NCBI RefSeq assembly: GCF_009901565.1 | Contig: NZ_WXEW01000011.1 | Span: 124,001-188,000, forward strand | Length of the DNA: 64,000 nt | Source: Herbidospora solisilvae | GTDB taxonomy: Bacteria > Actinomycetota > Actinomycetes > Streptosporangiales > Streptosporangiaceae | Direction of reading: 5' to 3' | Shown: positions 1 through 7,471 of the stretch, in pieces | Layout: each line of letters begins with the position of its first letter | Position numbering within the stretch: the first letter of the stretch is position 1 | Position numbers and translations under genes: made by a program | The notes under the pieces: model-generated | Database searches by the model: none | What the model saw: the letters and a program-made list of their open reading frames with translations, nothing else | What the model was told of the DNA's origin: nothing

Positions 1-2
1 GT

Positions 3-386
3 TGCAAGGGGCCGCGTGGTCCGCGTGGCCCGATGGGGCCCCCCGGGCCTCCCGGGCCGCCCGGGTTCCCCGGTGTCCCGGGTCCGATGGGGCCGCTGGG
101 CGCGACCGGTCCGGCCGGGGCGCCGGGGCTCGCCGGGGTCTCCGGCTACGAGATCGTCAACGGTTCTTCCGTCACCTGCGCGCCCGGCACCGAGTGTGCC
201 GGTCAGGCGGTCTGCCCGCTCGGCAAGCGTGCCGTCGGCGGCGGCTACTCGCTGGAGCCCGTCGGCCAGCCGGTGGTCACCGCGGGACCGAGCCCGTCGG
301 GTTCCTCATGGGACGTGACCGTGCTCAACGGCGGCCTCGTCCCGCTGGTGCTGGTTCCCAGGACCGTTTGCGTCACCGCCCTCTGA
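3..386 (+). CDS. Collagen-like triplet-repeat protein, 3' part (5' end outside window)
   Basis: The reading frame is open from the left edge, so only the C-terminal 127 residues are visible. The first 35 or so residues are Gly-X-Y triplets rich in proline ([21 protein letters not shown]), the pattern of a bacterial collagen-like triple helix. A globular C-terminal domain of about 85 residues follows. It has three or four cysteines (around [11 protein letters not shown] and AVCPLGK), then a glycine-rich GGGYS segment, and resembles the C-terminal domains that follow collagen repeats in actinobacterial surface proteins. A secreted or wall-associated location is inferred from the family. The signal peptide would lie outside the window. 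Confidence 0.75.
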   Translation, partial: CKGPRGPRGPMGPPGPPGPPGFPGVPGPMGPLGATGPAGAPGLAGVSGYEIVNGSSVTCAPGTECAGQAVCPLGKRAVGGGYSLEPVGQPVVTAGPSPSGSSWDVTVLNGGLVPLVLVPRTVCVTAL

Positions 387-424
387 GCAGTGGAACGCCG
401 TCCCGCGAATCCTGCGGGACGGCG

Positions 425-1627
425 TCAGCGGCCGACGTCGCGCCGCATCAGGTCGGCGGGCTCCTCGCGCCGCACGATCAACCGTGCCGCCCCGCCCCGC
501 ACGGCGACCACCGGAGGGCGGCACGTCAGGTTGTACGACGACCCCATCGCATGGTGGTAGGCCCCGGTCACCCGCACGACCACCAGGTCCCCGGGCCGGG
601 CGTCCCCGGCGGGCACGTCCTCGGCGAGCACGTCGCCGGCTTCGCAGTGCCGCCCCACGATCGTCACCGGCCCCCCGGAGCGTCCGGGCACCGAGATCGA
701 ATAACGCGCCCCATAGAGGGCGGGCCGGGGGTTGTCGCTCATCCCGCCGTCGACCGCGACGAAGGTCCGGCCGCCCTGCCGCTTGACCGAGATCACCCGG
801 TAGAGGGTCACCCCGGCGGCGGCCACGATGGCCCGTCCGGGCTCGACCACCAGTCTCGGTTCGGGCACCCGCAGCTCCCGGCACCGTTCGGCCACCGTCT
901 TCGGCACCGCCGCCCCGAAGTGTCCCAGGTCGAGGCCGTGTTCGTCGTCGAGGTAGGCGACGCCGTGCCCGCCCCCGAGGTCGAGCTCGGGCAGCGTGGT
1001 GGCGAACCGCTCCTGGACCATGGCGAGCTGGTCGACCATGATCCGGGCCGCCGTCTCGAACGGCGCGACCGAGGTGATCTGGGATCCGATGTGGCAGTGC
1101 AGCCCGGCCAGCCGCAACTCGGGCTGGCTCAGCACCCGCGCGACCGCGTCGGGGAGCTCGGCCGGCGGGATGCCGAACTTCTGCCTCTCCGAGCCGGTGC
1201 GGATCGCCGCGTGCCCGCCGGCCTCGACGCCGGGCGTGACCCGCAGGTAGACGTCCTGTCGCAGGCCGAGGGGCACCAGCGCCGCCAGCCGGTGGATCTC
1301 GGCGATGTTGTCGATGACGACGCGCCCGACCCCGACGGCCTCACGCAGCTCGGCGGGGGTCTTGGCGTTGCCGTGGAAGATGATCCGGGACGCCGGGAAC
1401 CCGACCGACCGGGCGAGTGTGAGCTCTCCGCCGGAGCAGACGTCCAGGGAGAGCCCTTCTTCGGCCACCCACGACGCCATGGCCTGCGTGAGGAACGCCT
1501 TCCCTGCGTAGGCCACCGTCATCGACGGCAGCGCGGCGAGGTATCCACGGCAGCGGGCCCGGACGGCGTCCTCGTCCACGACGTACGCGGGGGTTCCGAA
1601 TCGACGAGCGATATCAGCCAAATCCAT
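425..1627 (-). CDS. lysA: Diaminopimelate decarboxylase-like PLP enzyme (fold type III)
   Basis: Predicted 400-residue alanine-racemase-fold decarboxylase. LysA converts meso-diaminopimelate to lysine. Visible features are the PLP lysine in VAYAGKAFL (K43), the HGN and HCHIGSQ blocks of the TIM barrel, the phosphate-binding GGGHG, the EPGRAIVA block, and the C-terminal YHHAMGSSYN that closes the active site. The usual C-E-S-G-D motif is C-E-A-G-D here. The protein is somewhat short for actinobacterial LysA (about 420-470 residues), so it may be a paralogue acting on a different diamino acid. The ATG start lies after an AT-rich 63-nt gap that probably holds its own promoter. A VOC gene lies upstream on the same strand. 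Confidence 0.85.
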   Translation of the reverse strand: MDLADIARRFGTPAYVVDEDAVRARCRGYLAALPSMTVAYAGKAFLTQAMASWVAEEGLSLDVCSGGELTLARSVGFPASRIIFHGNAKTPAELREAVGVGRVVIDNIAEIHRLAALVPLGLRQDVYLRVTPGVEAGGHAAIRTGSERQKFGIPPAELPDAVARVLSQPELRLAGLHCHIGSQITSVAPFETAARIMVDQLAMVQERFATTLPELDLGGGHGVAYLDDEHGLDLGHFGAAVPKTVAERCRELRVPEPRLVVEPGRAIVAAAGVTLYRVISVKRQGGRTFVAVDGGMSDNPRPALYGARYSISVPGRSGGPVTIVGRHCEAGDVLAEDVPAGDARPGDLVVVRVTGAYHHAMGSSYNLTCRPPVVAVRGGAARLIVRREEPADLMRRDVGR

Positions 1628-1690
1628 AAAACGACACTAAGCACCCAAATAGCCAGAAATAGGGATCTATATGTCGTTCTCGCGTATTCC

Positions 1691-2071
1691 CTACGCCGTA
1701 TTGACGGGGTCGTAACTGCCCACGCTCCACACGTGCCCTTCGGGGTCGCGGATCGTGTATCCCCGCCCGCCGTAGTCCTCCGACCGGAGTTCCCGGATCA
1801 CCTCGACGCCGGCGGCCTTCGCGATCTCGTACAGGGCGTCGATCTCCAGGTCGTCGACGACGACATACGTGCTCGCGGGCCCGGTCACCACGTCGAGCCC
1901 GTGCCCGACGGAGCCCAGCATGACCATGCCGTTCCCCCGGCTGAGCCGGGCGTGCACGATCACGCCGTCGTCGGAGCGGTAGACCTCGGGCGAGGTGAAG
2001 CCCAGGACGGAGGTCAGCCACGCCAGGGCCTTGTCGGCGTCGTGATAGCGAATGGTCGGAATCACTGTCAT
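1691..2071 (-). CDS. VOC-family (glyoxalase/bleomycin-resistance fold) protein
   Basis: 126 residues with the paired beta-alpha-beta-beta-beta arrangement of the vicinal oxygen chelate fold: an N-terminal TIRYHDADKALAWL block, a central TYVVVDD, and a terminal IRDPEGHVWSVGSYDP block with the glutamate/tryptophan pattern common to these proteins. The ATG at 2071 was chosen over an in-frame start 48 nt upstream because AAAGGTA sits about 5 nt before it and homologues start at this point. The substrate cannot be told from sequence: the fold covers lyases, dioxygenases and drug-binding proteins. It is transcribed away from the FAD oxidoreductase and may be co-transcribed with the downstream decarboxylase gene. 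Confidence 0.85.
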   Translation of the reverse strand: MTVIPTIRYHDADKALAWLTSVLGFTSPEVYRSDDGVIVHARLSRGNGMVMLGSVGHGLDVVTGPASTYVVVDDLEIDALYEIAKAAGVEVIRELRSEDYGGRGYTIRDPEGHVWSVGSYDPVNTA

Positions 2072-2130
2072 GGCGTACCTTTGCCCGGAAAGTCGTATGG
2101 ACCTACCCCGGCCCGGCAAGGGGCGTGCGT

Positions 2131-4809
2131 ATGGCGCTCTTCGACCGCCTCCGCGACGCGCTGCGCGCCCACGTCGACGGCGAGGTCCGATTCGACCGGG
2201 GGACCAGGGCGGCCTATTCGACCGACGCCTCGAACTATCGCGAGACGCCGATCGGGGTGGTCGTCCCGAGATCGGTCGAGGACGCCGCCCTCACGGTCGA
2301 GATCTGCGCCGACCACGACGTGCCGGTCCTGTCGCGCGGCGGCGGCACCAGCCTGGCCGGGCAGTGCTGCAACACCGCCGTGGTCGTCGACTGGTCGAAG
2401 TACTGCACCCGGTTCCGGAACGAGGGCGACGGCACCGTGGTCACCGAACCGGGCACGGTCCTCGACGACCTCACCGGCGACGGCGTGATGTTCGGCCCGA
2501 GACCGGCCACCCACAACCACTGCACCATCGGCGGCATGATCGGCAACGACGCCTGCGGCGCGACCGCGCAGGCCTACGGGAAGACCTCCGACAACGTCCT
2601 CGACCTGGAGGTCCTCACCTACGAGGGCGCCCGTTTCTGGACCTCCGCCGCGCCCGGGACGCTGCGCACCGCCGTCGACGCCATCGCCGCCGACCACGAG
2701 AACGCCATCAGGGCCCGGTTTCCGAAGATCCCGCGCCGGGTGTCCGGCTACGGCCTCGACGCGCTCCTCCCCGAGAACGGCCGCAACCTCGCCAGGGCCC
2801 TGGTCGGCTCGGAGTCGACCCTGATCACCGTCCTGCGCGCCCGCCTGCGGATGGTGCCCCGGCCGAGGGCGGGGGCGGCGGCGATCCTGGGATTCCGCGA
2901 CGTCTTCGAGGCCGCCGACGCCGCACCGTCGATCGTGCCCTACGACCCGCTGGCCCTGGAGGGCATGGACGACCGCCTCATCGGCTACGAACGTGCCCGC
3001 CGTCTCAACCTGGCCGCCATCGACCGGCTCCCCAAGGGCGGCGGCTGGCTGGTCGTCCAGTTCGGCGCCGACACCCCGGAGGAGGCCGCCGCGCTGGCCC
3101 GCGCCATGGCCGCCGACCTGGGCGTCCGGCCGGTCATCACGAACGACGTCACCTCCGTCGCCGCCATCCGCGAGGCGGCCGTCGGCGCGACGGCGGGCGA
3201 CGCCTGGCCCGGCTGGGAGGACTCCGCCGTGCCGCCCGACCGCCTCGGCGAGTACCTCCGCGACCTGAGACGCCTCCAGGAGGACCACGGCTACGGCGAG
3301 TCGTCCCTCTACGGCCACTTCGGCCACGGCTGCGTGCACACCCGGATGCCGTTCCGCCGCGCCGACTACCGCGCCTTCGTCGAGGAGGCCGCCGACCTGG
3401 TCGTCTCCTACGGCGGCTCGTTCTCCGGCGAGCACGGCGACGGCCTGGCCAGGGGCGAGTTGTGGCCGAAGATGTTCGGCGACGAGGTCATGACGGCGTT
3501 CGTGCGGCTCAAGCGGCTCTTCGACCCCCGGAACCGGATGAACCCCGGCCGCCTGATCGACCCCGACCGGCTCGACGACCACCTCACGACCCGCCCGCCC
3601 GACGTGCGGACGGTCTTCGCCTTCCGCGACGGCTTCGCCGCCGAGACGAGCCTGTGCGCCGGGGTCGGCGAGTGCCGCCGCGACACCGGCGGCGTGATGT
3701 GCCCGAGCTACCGCGTCACCCGCGACGAGCACCACTCGACCCGGGGCAGGGCCAGGCTCCTGTCCGAGATGCTCCGGGGCGAGGTGATCACCGGCGGCTG
3801 GCGGTCGGAGGAGGTCAGGAACGCCCTCGACCTCTGCCTGGCCTGCAAGGGCTGCCGCTCCGACTGCCCCGTCCACGTCGACATGGCCACCTACAAGGCC
3901 GAGTTCCTGCACCACCACTACAAGGGCCGGATCCGCCCCTTCTCCCACTACGCCCTCGGCTGGCTCCCGCTCTGGGCGCGCTTCCCCCTGCTGCTGCGAG
4001 TGCCCCGGGTCCCCGGCCTCACGACCGAACGCCCGCTCCCGCGCCCGGCCCGGGTCCGCTTCAGCGACACCTTCCGGGCCCCGAAACGCGGCCCCGAGGT
4101 CCTGCTGCTCCCCGACACCTTCACCGACAACTTCACCCCGCGCGTCGCGGTCGCCGCCACCCGGGTCCTCTCAAGAGCCGGTTTCTCGGTACGCGTCCCG
4201 CGCGCCCCCGTCTGCTGCGGTCTCACCTGGATCACCACCGGCCAGCTCGGCGTGGCCCGGCACGTGCTGCGCAGGACCGCGCGGGTGCTCCGCGACGACC
4301 TCGACGCGGGCGTCCCGTTCGTCGGCCTCGAACCCTCCTGTACGGCCGTCCTCCGGTCCGACGCCCCCGAGCTCCTCCCCGGCGACCCCGACGTCAGACG
4401 GCTGGCCCACCGCGTGAGGACCCTGGCCGAACTCCTCGACGACCACGACGTCGACCCGCCCCGCCTCTCCGGCCGGGTCGTCAGCCAGCCCCACTGCCAC
4501 CAGCACGCGATCATGGGCGCCGACGCCGACCTGCGCGTCCTGCTCAGGACCGGCGCCGACGTCACCCAGCTCGACGCGGGCTGCTGCGGCCTGGCCGGGA
4601 ACTTCGGCTTCGAGCCCGGCCACCACGCCGTCTCGACGGCCGTCGCCGAACAGGCCCTCTTCCCCGCCCTCCGCGCTGCTTCGGGAGCCCGGGTGCTCGC
4701 CGACGGCTTCAGCTGCCGCACCCAGATCGAGCACGGCCTCGGCATCCACGCCGTGCACCTGGCGGAGTTCCTGGCGTCTCAACCTTCCGGCCCCCCGCGA
4801 AGTCCTTAG
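2131..4809 (+). CDS. FAD-linked oxidase with C-terminal Fe-S domains (GlcD-GlcF type fusion)
   Basis: 892 residues. The N-terminal half is a PCMH-type FAD domain (LSRGGGTSLAGQ and IGGMIGNDACG are the flavin-binding loops) followed by the FAD-oxidase C-terminal domain. A ferredoxin-like section follows, with cysteines in CAGVGECRRDTGGVMCP (about residue 510) and CLACKGCRSDCP (about residue 570). The end is a CCG/heterodisulphide-reductase-like domain with APVCCGLTW and DAGCCGLAGNFG. This matches single-chain D-2-hydroxyacid (glycolate or D-lactate) dehydrogenases feeding electrons to the respiratory chain. The substrate is inferred only at family level. The ATG at 2131 has AAGGGG 7 nt upstream; a GTG at 2125 is possible but too close to it. 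Confidence 0.88.
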   Translation: MALFDRLRDALRAHVDGEVRFDRGTRAAYSTDASNYRETPIGVVVPRSVEDAALTVEICADHDVPVLSRGGGTSLAGQCCNTAVVVDWSKYCTRFRNEGDGTVVTEPGTVLDDLTGDGVMFGPRPATHNHCTIGGMIGNDACGATAQAYGKTSDNVLDLEVLTYEGARFWTSAAPGTLRTAVDAIAADHENAIRARFPKIPRRVSGYGLDALLPENGRNLARALVGSESTLITVLRARLRMVPRPRAGAAAILGFRDVFEAADAAPSIVPYDPLALEGMDDRLIGYERARRLNLAAIDRLPKGGGWLVVQFGADTPEEAAALARAMAADLGVRPVITNDVTSVAAIREAAVGATAGDAWPGWEDSAVPPDRLGEYLRDLRRLQEDHGYGESSLYGHFGHGCVHTRMPFRRADYRAFVEEAADLVVSYGGSFSGEHGDGLARGELWPKMFGDEVMTAFVRLKRLFDPRNRMNPGRLIDPDRLDDHLTTRPPDVRTVFAFRDGFAAETSLCAGVGECRRDTGGVMCPSYRVTRDEHHSTRGRARLLSEMLRGEVITGGWRSEEVRNALDLCLACKGCRSDCPVHVDMATYKAEFLHHHYKGRIRPFSHYALGWLPLWARFPLLLRVPRVPGLTTERPLPRPARVRFSDTFRAPKRGPEVLLLPDTFTDNFTPRVAVAATRVLSRAGFSVRVPRAPVCCGLTWITTGQLGVARHVLRRTARVLRDDLDAGVPFVGLEPSCTAVLRSDAPELLPGDPDVRRLAHRVRTLAELLDDHDVDPPRLSGRVVSQPHCHQHAIMGADADLRVLLRTGADVTQLDAGCCGLAGNFGFEPGHHAVSTAVAEQALFPALRAASGARVLADGFSCRTQIEHGLGIHAVHLAEFLASQPSGPPRSP

Positions 4810-4813
4810 GGCG

Positions 4814-5296
4814 ATGCATGACGCGGAGGGATTCCGGAAGTTCGTGGCCGTACGCGGCCGCGCGCTGTCGCGTGCCGCCTACCTGCTCACGGGCGACCAC
4901 GCCAAGGCCGAGGACCTCATGCAGGAGACCCTGGCCAAGGCGGCGGCCAAGTGGCGGCGGATCTCGGCCGCCGACGACCCCGAGGCATACCTGAAGACGA
5001 TGATGATCAACCAGTTACGGACCTGGCACCGCCCCCGCCGCCTGGTCTTCTTCCCCACCTCCCAGCCCCCCGACACCGCCGCACCCCCGCCCGACACCGA
5101 GCTGAAGATCGTGCTCCGGCACGCCCTGACCACCCTCACCGCGAAACAGCGCATCGTCCTCTACCTGCGCTTCTACGAAGACCTGCCCGAGGCGCAGATC
5201 GCCGCCCGGCTCGGCTGCTCGATCGGCACGGTCAAACGGCACACGCACGACGCCCTGAAGCGGCTGAGAAAGGCTGGCATCCATGAACCCGCGTGA
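4814..5296 (+). CDS. SigE-family ECF RNA polymerase sigma factor
   Basis: 160 residues. Sigma region 2 spans roughly residues 8-70 (AYLLTGDHAKAEDLMQETL is the core-binding 2.2 segment). Region 4 spans about 100-155, with the helix-turn-helix PEAQIAARLGCSIGTVKRHT. No extracytoplasmic extension is present, and the layout matches the actinobacterial SigE-like group often called SigE family. The gene starts 4 nt after the stop of the oxidoreductase and overlaps the next gene by 14 nt. The overlap suggests that the following membrane protein is translated with it and modulates it, as anti-sigma partners do. Confidence 0.92.
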   Translation: MHDAEGFRKFVAVRGRALSRAAYLLTGDHAKAEDLMQETLAKAAAKWRRISAADDPEAYLKTMMINQLRTWHRPRRLVFFPTSQPPDTAAPPPDTELKIVLRHALTTLTAKQRIVLYLRFYEDLPEAQIAARLGCSIGTVKRHTHDALKRLRKAGIHEPA

Positions 5297-6260
5297 GGCC
5301 TACCGCGACCTCGCCGAGGACGCGCGCGACTACGGCGACCCCGACCGGGCCATCGACACCGCCGGACGCCGCCGGGCCGCCCGCTGGAGCGCCGTGGCCG
5401 TCGCGGCCGTGGTGATCGCCGTGTTCACGTGGCTCCGCCCCCAGCCCGAGCCGGCGCCCGTCATCCACAAACCGCCGCATGCGAGCGCGCGGGCCCATTC
5501 GCTCTACTCCGCCTGCCGCACCGGCTGCTCGACCATGTTGCGGCTGACCGACGGCCGCGACATCGAGATCGGGATCGACACGATCTACCCGCCCGGCAAC
5601 TACACCATCTCGCCGGACGGCCGCTGGCTCGGCGTCCCCGACGGACGTGGCTACCTGCTGAGCGACCTGCTCGGCGGCCCCGACCTCCGGCTTCCCGCCG
5701 AACCGAACGGCGTCTACGGCCCCTGGGTGTGGGCGGCCGACTCAAGCCGGATCATCCTGGCCAACCACCGGGACGGCGACGTCTTCCACTACCTCGACGT
5801 CGACCTGCGCACCGGCCAGGTGACCCGTCCGGTCGTGCCGGAGGGCAACGAGATCGTCGGCCTGACCGGCGGCGGCGACCTGATCCTCCAGCCGCCCCAG
5901 AAGGTCACCGACGAGCTCACCCTGACCGTCGGCGGGCGCCCGGTGGTCTTCCGCACCAAGACCGGCCCGCTCGCCGACGACGACCACGGACTGTGGATCC
6001 AGTCCCGGGGCGATCAGCTCTACCTGCTCGAATACGGTGAGGAGCCGGTCATCCAGATGTTCAGCCCCGATGGGCGGGCCGACGCCTACGTGCGCATCCC
6101 GGAAGGCCGCTACGCGGTGGGCCCGACCGCGAACGGATACGTCGTGGTCGAGCCCGGCGACCGGACGCAGCGCCTCTACGAGATCGGCGGCGAGGAGAGA
6201 CTCATCGGCGAATATCCGCACGATGCGGGCGTCGTCATCCCCGGCCTGGCCCGCCACTAG
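5283..6260 (+). CDS. Single-pass membrane protein with TolB-like propeller, possible sigma partner
   Basis: 325 residues. A cytoplasmic N-terminus of about 35 residues is followed by one membrane segment (WSAVAVAAVVIAVFTWL, about residues 38-54). An extracytoplasmic domain of about 260 residues then carries repeated blade-like motifs such as ISPDGRWLGVPDGRGY and WVWAADSSRIILAN, typical of TolB/WD-like beta-propellers. The start overlaps the sigma gene. The topology (short inside segment, one TM, outside sensor) fits an anti-sigma or sigma-associated protein, but no ZAS/RskA zinc motif is visible, so that role is inference from gene order. The 3' end overlaps by 4 nt the end of the convergent HAD gene. 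Confidence 0.75.
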   Translation: MNPREAYRDLAEDARDYGDPDRAIDTAGRRRAARWSAVAVAAVVIAVFTWLRPQPEPAPVIHKPPHASARAHSLYSACRTGCSTMLRLTDGRDIEIGIDTIYPPGNYTISPDGRWLGVPDGRGYLLSDLLGGPDLRLPAEPNGVYGPWVWAADSSRIILANHRDGDVFHYLDVDLRTGQVTRPVVPEGNEIVGLTGGGDLILQPPQKVTDELTLTVGGRPVVFRTKTGPLADDDHGLWIQSRGDQLYLLEYGEEPVIQMFSPDGRADAYVRIPEGRYAVGPTANGYVVVEPGDRTQRLYEIGGEERLIGEYPHDAGVVIPGLARH

Positions 6261-6904
6261 GCCAGCCGCGCCACGGTTTCGGGCGTGAGCTCGGCCAGGT
6301 CGGTCAGCACCAGCGCGGCCCCGGCCAGCGCGTCGTCGTCGGGCGGGTAGGCCTCCTGCGGCACCGCGACCACGATCAGCCCGGCCGCCGCGGCCGACCG
6401 CAGCCCGTTGCTGGAGTCCTCCACCGCGACACACCGGCCGGGCGTGACCCCGAGCCGCTCGACGACGGCGAGATAGACGTCGGGGGCGGGCTTGCCGCGC
6501 TTCATGGTCTCGGTGGAGATCGCCACCCGGACGTCCACGTCGAGCGCGGTCAGGACCGTGTCGATCAGCACGGCGGGGGAGGAGCTGGCCACCCCGACCG
6601 GCCACTGGTCGGCGACGGCGCGCATGGTCGCCGCGGCGTGCGGGAGCAGGGGCAGGTGGTGGCGGTAGCGCTCGGCCATGCGCTCGATCACCGTCGCCGC
6701 GGTCTCGTCCGGGGAGAGCCAGACGCCGAGCTCGCCGGTCAGGTAGTCGGCCCACTCGGGGGTGCTCATGCCCATCAGGCGCTTCTGGGTGTCCGGCATC
6801 CAGGTGCCGCCGAACTCGGCGACGACCCCCCGGCGGACCTCTTCCCAGACGGGCTCGGAGTCGATGACGACTCCGTCGAGGTCGAAAACGACTGCTTCGA
6901 TCAT
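6257..6904 (-). CDS. HAD-superfamily phosphatase, beta-phosphoglucomutase-like
   Basis: 215 residues. Motif I is VFDLDGVVIDSE with nucleophile D8 and acid/base D10. Motif II is the serine in VASSSPAV, motif III the lysine in KPAPDVYL, and motif IV the VEDSSNG acidic pair. A helical cap lies between motifs I and II (subfamily I). Such enzymes dephosphorylate sugar or nucleotide phosphates or isomerise hexose phosphates; the substrate is not evident. The ATG at 6904 is preferred because the protein begins directly with MIEAVVFDLDG, like homologues; the frame extends 30 codons further upstream without a convincing start. It is convergent with the membrane protein gene. Confidence 0.9.
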   Translation of the reverse strand: MIEAVVFDLDGVVIDSEPVWEEVRRGVVAEFGGTWMPDTQKRLMGMSTPEWADYLTGELGVWLSPDETAATVIERMAERYRHHLPLLPHAAATMRAVADQWPVGVASSSPAVLIDTVLTALDVDVRVAISTETMKRGKPAPDVYLAVVERLGVTPGRCVAVEDSSNGLRSAAAAGLIVVAVPQEAYPPDDDALAGAALVLTDLAELTPETVARLA

Positions 6905-6923
6905 GCGTACAGCCTGACATGGA

Positions 6924-7014
6924 GAAGGGGGCCGCCCGAGCGAGACGCGGACGGCCGAAGGCCGGCTGTGGCTCGCGTTGTGAATCTGCCTCAACAGCAG
7001 GGACGGCCCCCTTC
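6924..7014. other. Long-range inverted repeat between HAD gene and peptide gene A
   Basis: An 11-bp perfect inverted repeat (gaagggggccg at 6924-6934 and cggcccccttc at 7004-7014) brackets about 70 nt. That interval itself holds a small GGCCG-AAG-(C)GGCC hairpin. It lies just past the stop of peptide gene A (minus strand) and before the HAD start. It could act as the terminator of the peptide unit or as an RNA element; neither is proven. Confidence 0.4.
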
Positions 7015-7024
7015 CACCCCCTGG

Positions 7025-7156
7025 TTACGGCAGGGCGTCGATCACGGCGTCGCGCCAGTCGTAGTTCATCCAGTCGTAGTTCGCCCACATGCCGCCGGTG
7101 ACGTCGGCGAGCTCGGTGTCGGCGAGCTCCTGGGCGGTGCTCTCGAAGTTGTTCAT
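7025..7156 (-). CDS. Double-glycine secreted peptide precursor A (NYDW core)
   Basis: A 43-residue precursor. The leader MNNFESTAQELADTELADVTGG has the consensus of peptides cut by C39 peptidase transporters (hydrophobic/acidic heptad pattern, E-L-x-x-V-x-GG). The predicted 21-residue core begins M-W-A and continues NYDWMNYDWRDAVIDALP. The core has no Cys, Ser or Thr, so lanthionine or azole chemistry is not possible. It is acidic and aromatic, with a five-residue repeat NYDW-x. The ATG at 7156 is preceded by AGAGGGGG. Precursor B lies 284 bp away on the same strand, and the C39 exporter gene is just upstream of B. No peptide-modifying enzyme lies next to it. A bacteriocin or signal peptide is inferred. 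Confidence 0.8.
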   Translation of the reverse strand: MNNFESTAQELADTELADVTGGMWANYDWMNYDWRDAVIDALP

Positions 7157-7226
7157 GACAACCCCCTCTTTCGTTCCGTGAACCTTGCGATACCAAGGTC
7201 GCAGGGGACACTTGGCGATCACTTGC
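7157..7226 (-). repeat. Duplicated 5' region of the peptide genes (second copy at about 7441-7510)
   Basis: About 65 nt before peptide gene A matches the same interval before gene B almost base for base. Shared blocks are gccaagtgt, ccctgcgac, tcgcaaggttcacg and gggggttgtc, with small indels. In the B copy this stretch is the last codons and stop of the exporter gene (Pro-Ser-Val-Pro-Cys-Asp-Ser-stop). The A copy is therefore a fossil of the exporter 3' end, and the precursor plus its leader was tandemly duplicated. Confidence 0.75.
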
Positions 7227-7263
7227 GCGCGAGTCAGAACGATTTCCCAGCCGGATCCAAGTC

Positions 7264-7292
7264 GGGGCCGTCCCCCGCAAGAGGACGGCCCC
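7264..7292 (-). terminator. Hairpin terminator after peptide gene B
   Basis: A 10-bp perfect stem (ggggccgtcc 7264-7273, ggacggcccc 7283-7292) with a 9-nt loop sits 16 nt past the stop of peptide gene B. There is no clear U-tract, as is common for GC-rich terminators. It would separate B from A, implying that A has its own promoter or depends on read-through. Confidence 0.6.
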
Positions 7293-7308
7293 GCGCTTCA
7301 CCCCGTGG

Positions 7309-7440
7309 TTACGGCAGCGCCTCGATCACCGCGTCGCGCCAGTCGTAGTTCGCCCAGTCGTAGTTCCAGGGCAGACCGCCGGTGACGTCGGCGAGCTCGG
7401 TCTCGGTGAGCTCGCTCGCGGTGTTCTCGAAGTTGTTCAT
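7309..7440 (-). CDS. Double-glycine secreted peptide precursor B (NYDW core)
   Basis: A 43-residue twin of precursor A. The leader MNNFENTASELTETELADVTGG differs from A at only a few positions. The predicted core starts L-P-W and continues NYDWANYDWRDAVIEALP, so 15 of 21 core positions are shared and the two NYDW blocks stay in register. The gene starts 31 nt after the exporter stop, with GAAGGGGG as ribosome binding site, and so is probably in one operon with the exporter. The pair could be a two-peptide bacteriocin or two variants of one signal. The strict conservation of aromatic and acidic residues suggests selection on the core, not only on the leader. Confidence 0.8.
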   Translation of the reverse strand: MNNFENTASELTETELADVTGGLPWNYDWANYDWRDAVIEALP

Positions 7441-7471
7441 GACAACCCCCTTCGTTCGTGAACCTTGCGAA

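Noticed and set aside
2052-4994. 980-codon plus-strand frame overlapping the FAD oxidoreductase
   Set aside because: It is Arg/Pro/Gly low-complexity, the typical shadow frame of a high-GC gene; the 2131-4809 frame has clear flavin and Fe-S motifs.
4814-6260. Sigma factor with a classical zinc anti-sigma factor
   Set aside because: The partner lacks an HxxxCxxC motif; only the single-TM topology and overlap support a link, so it is described as possible partner only.
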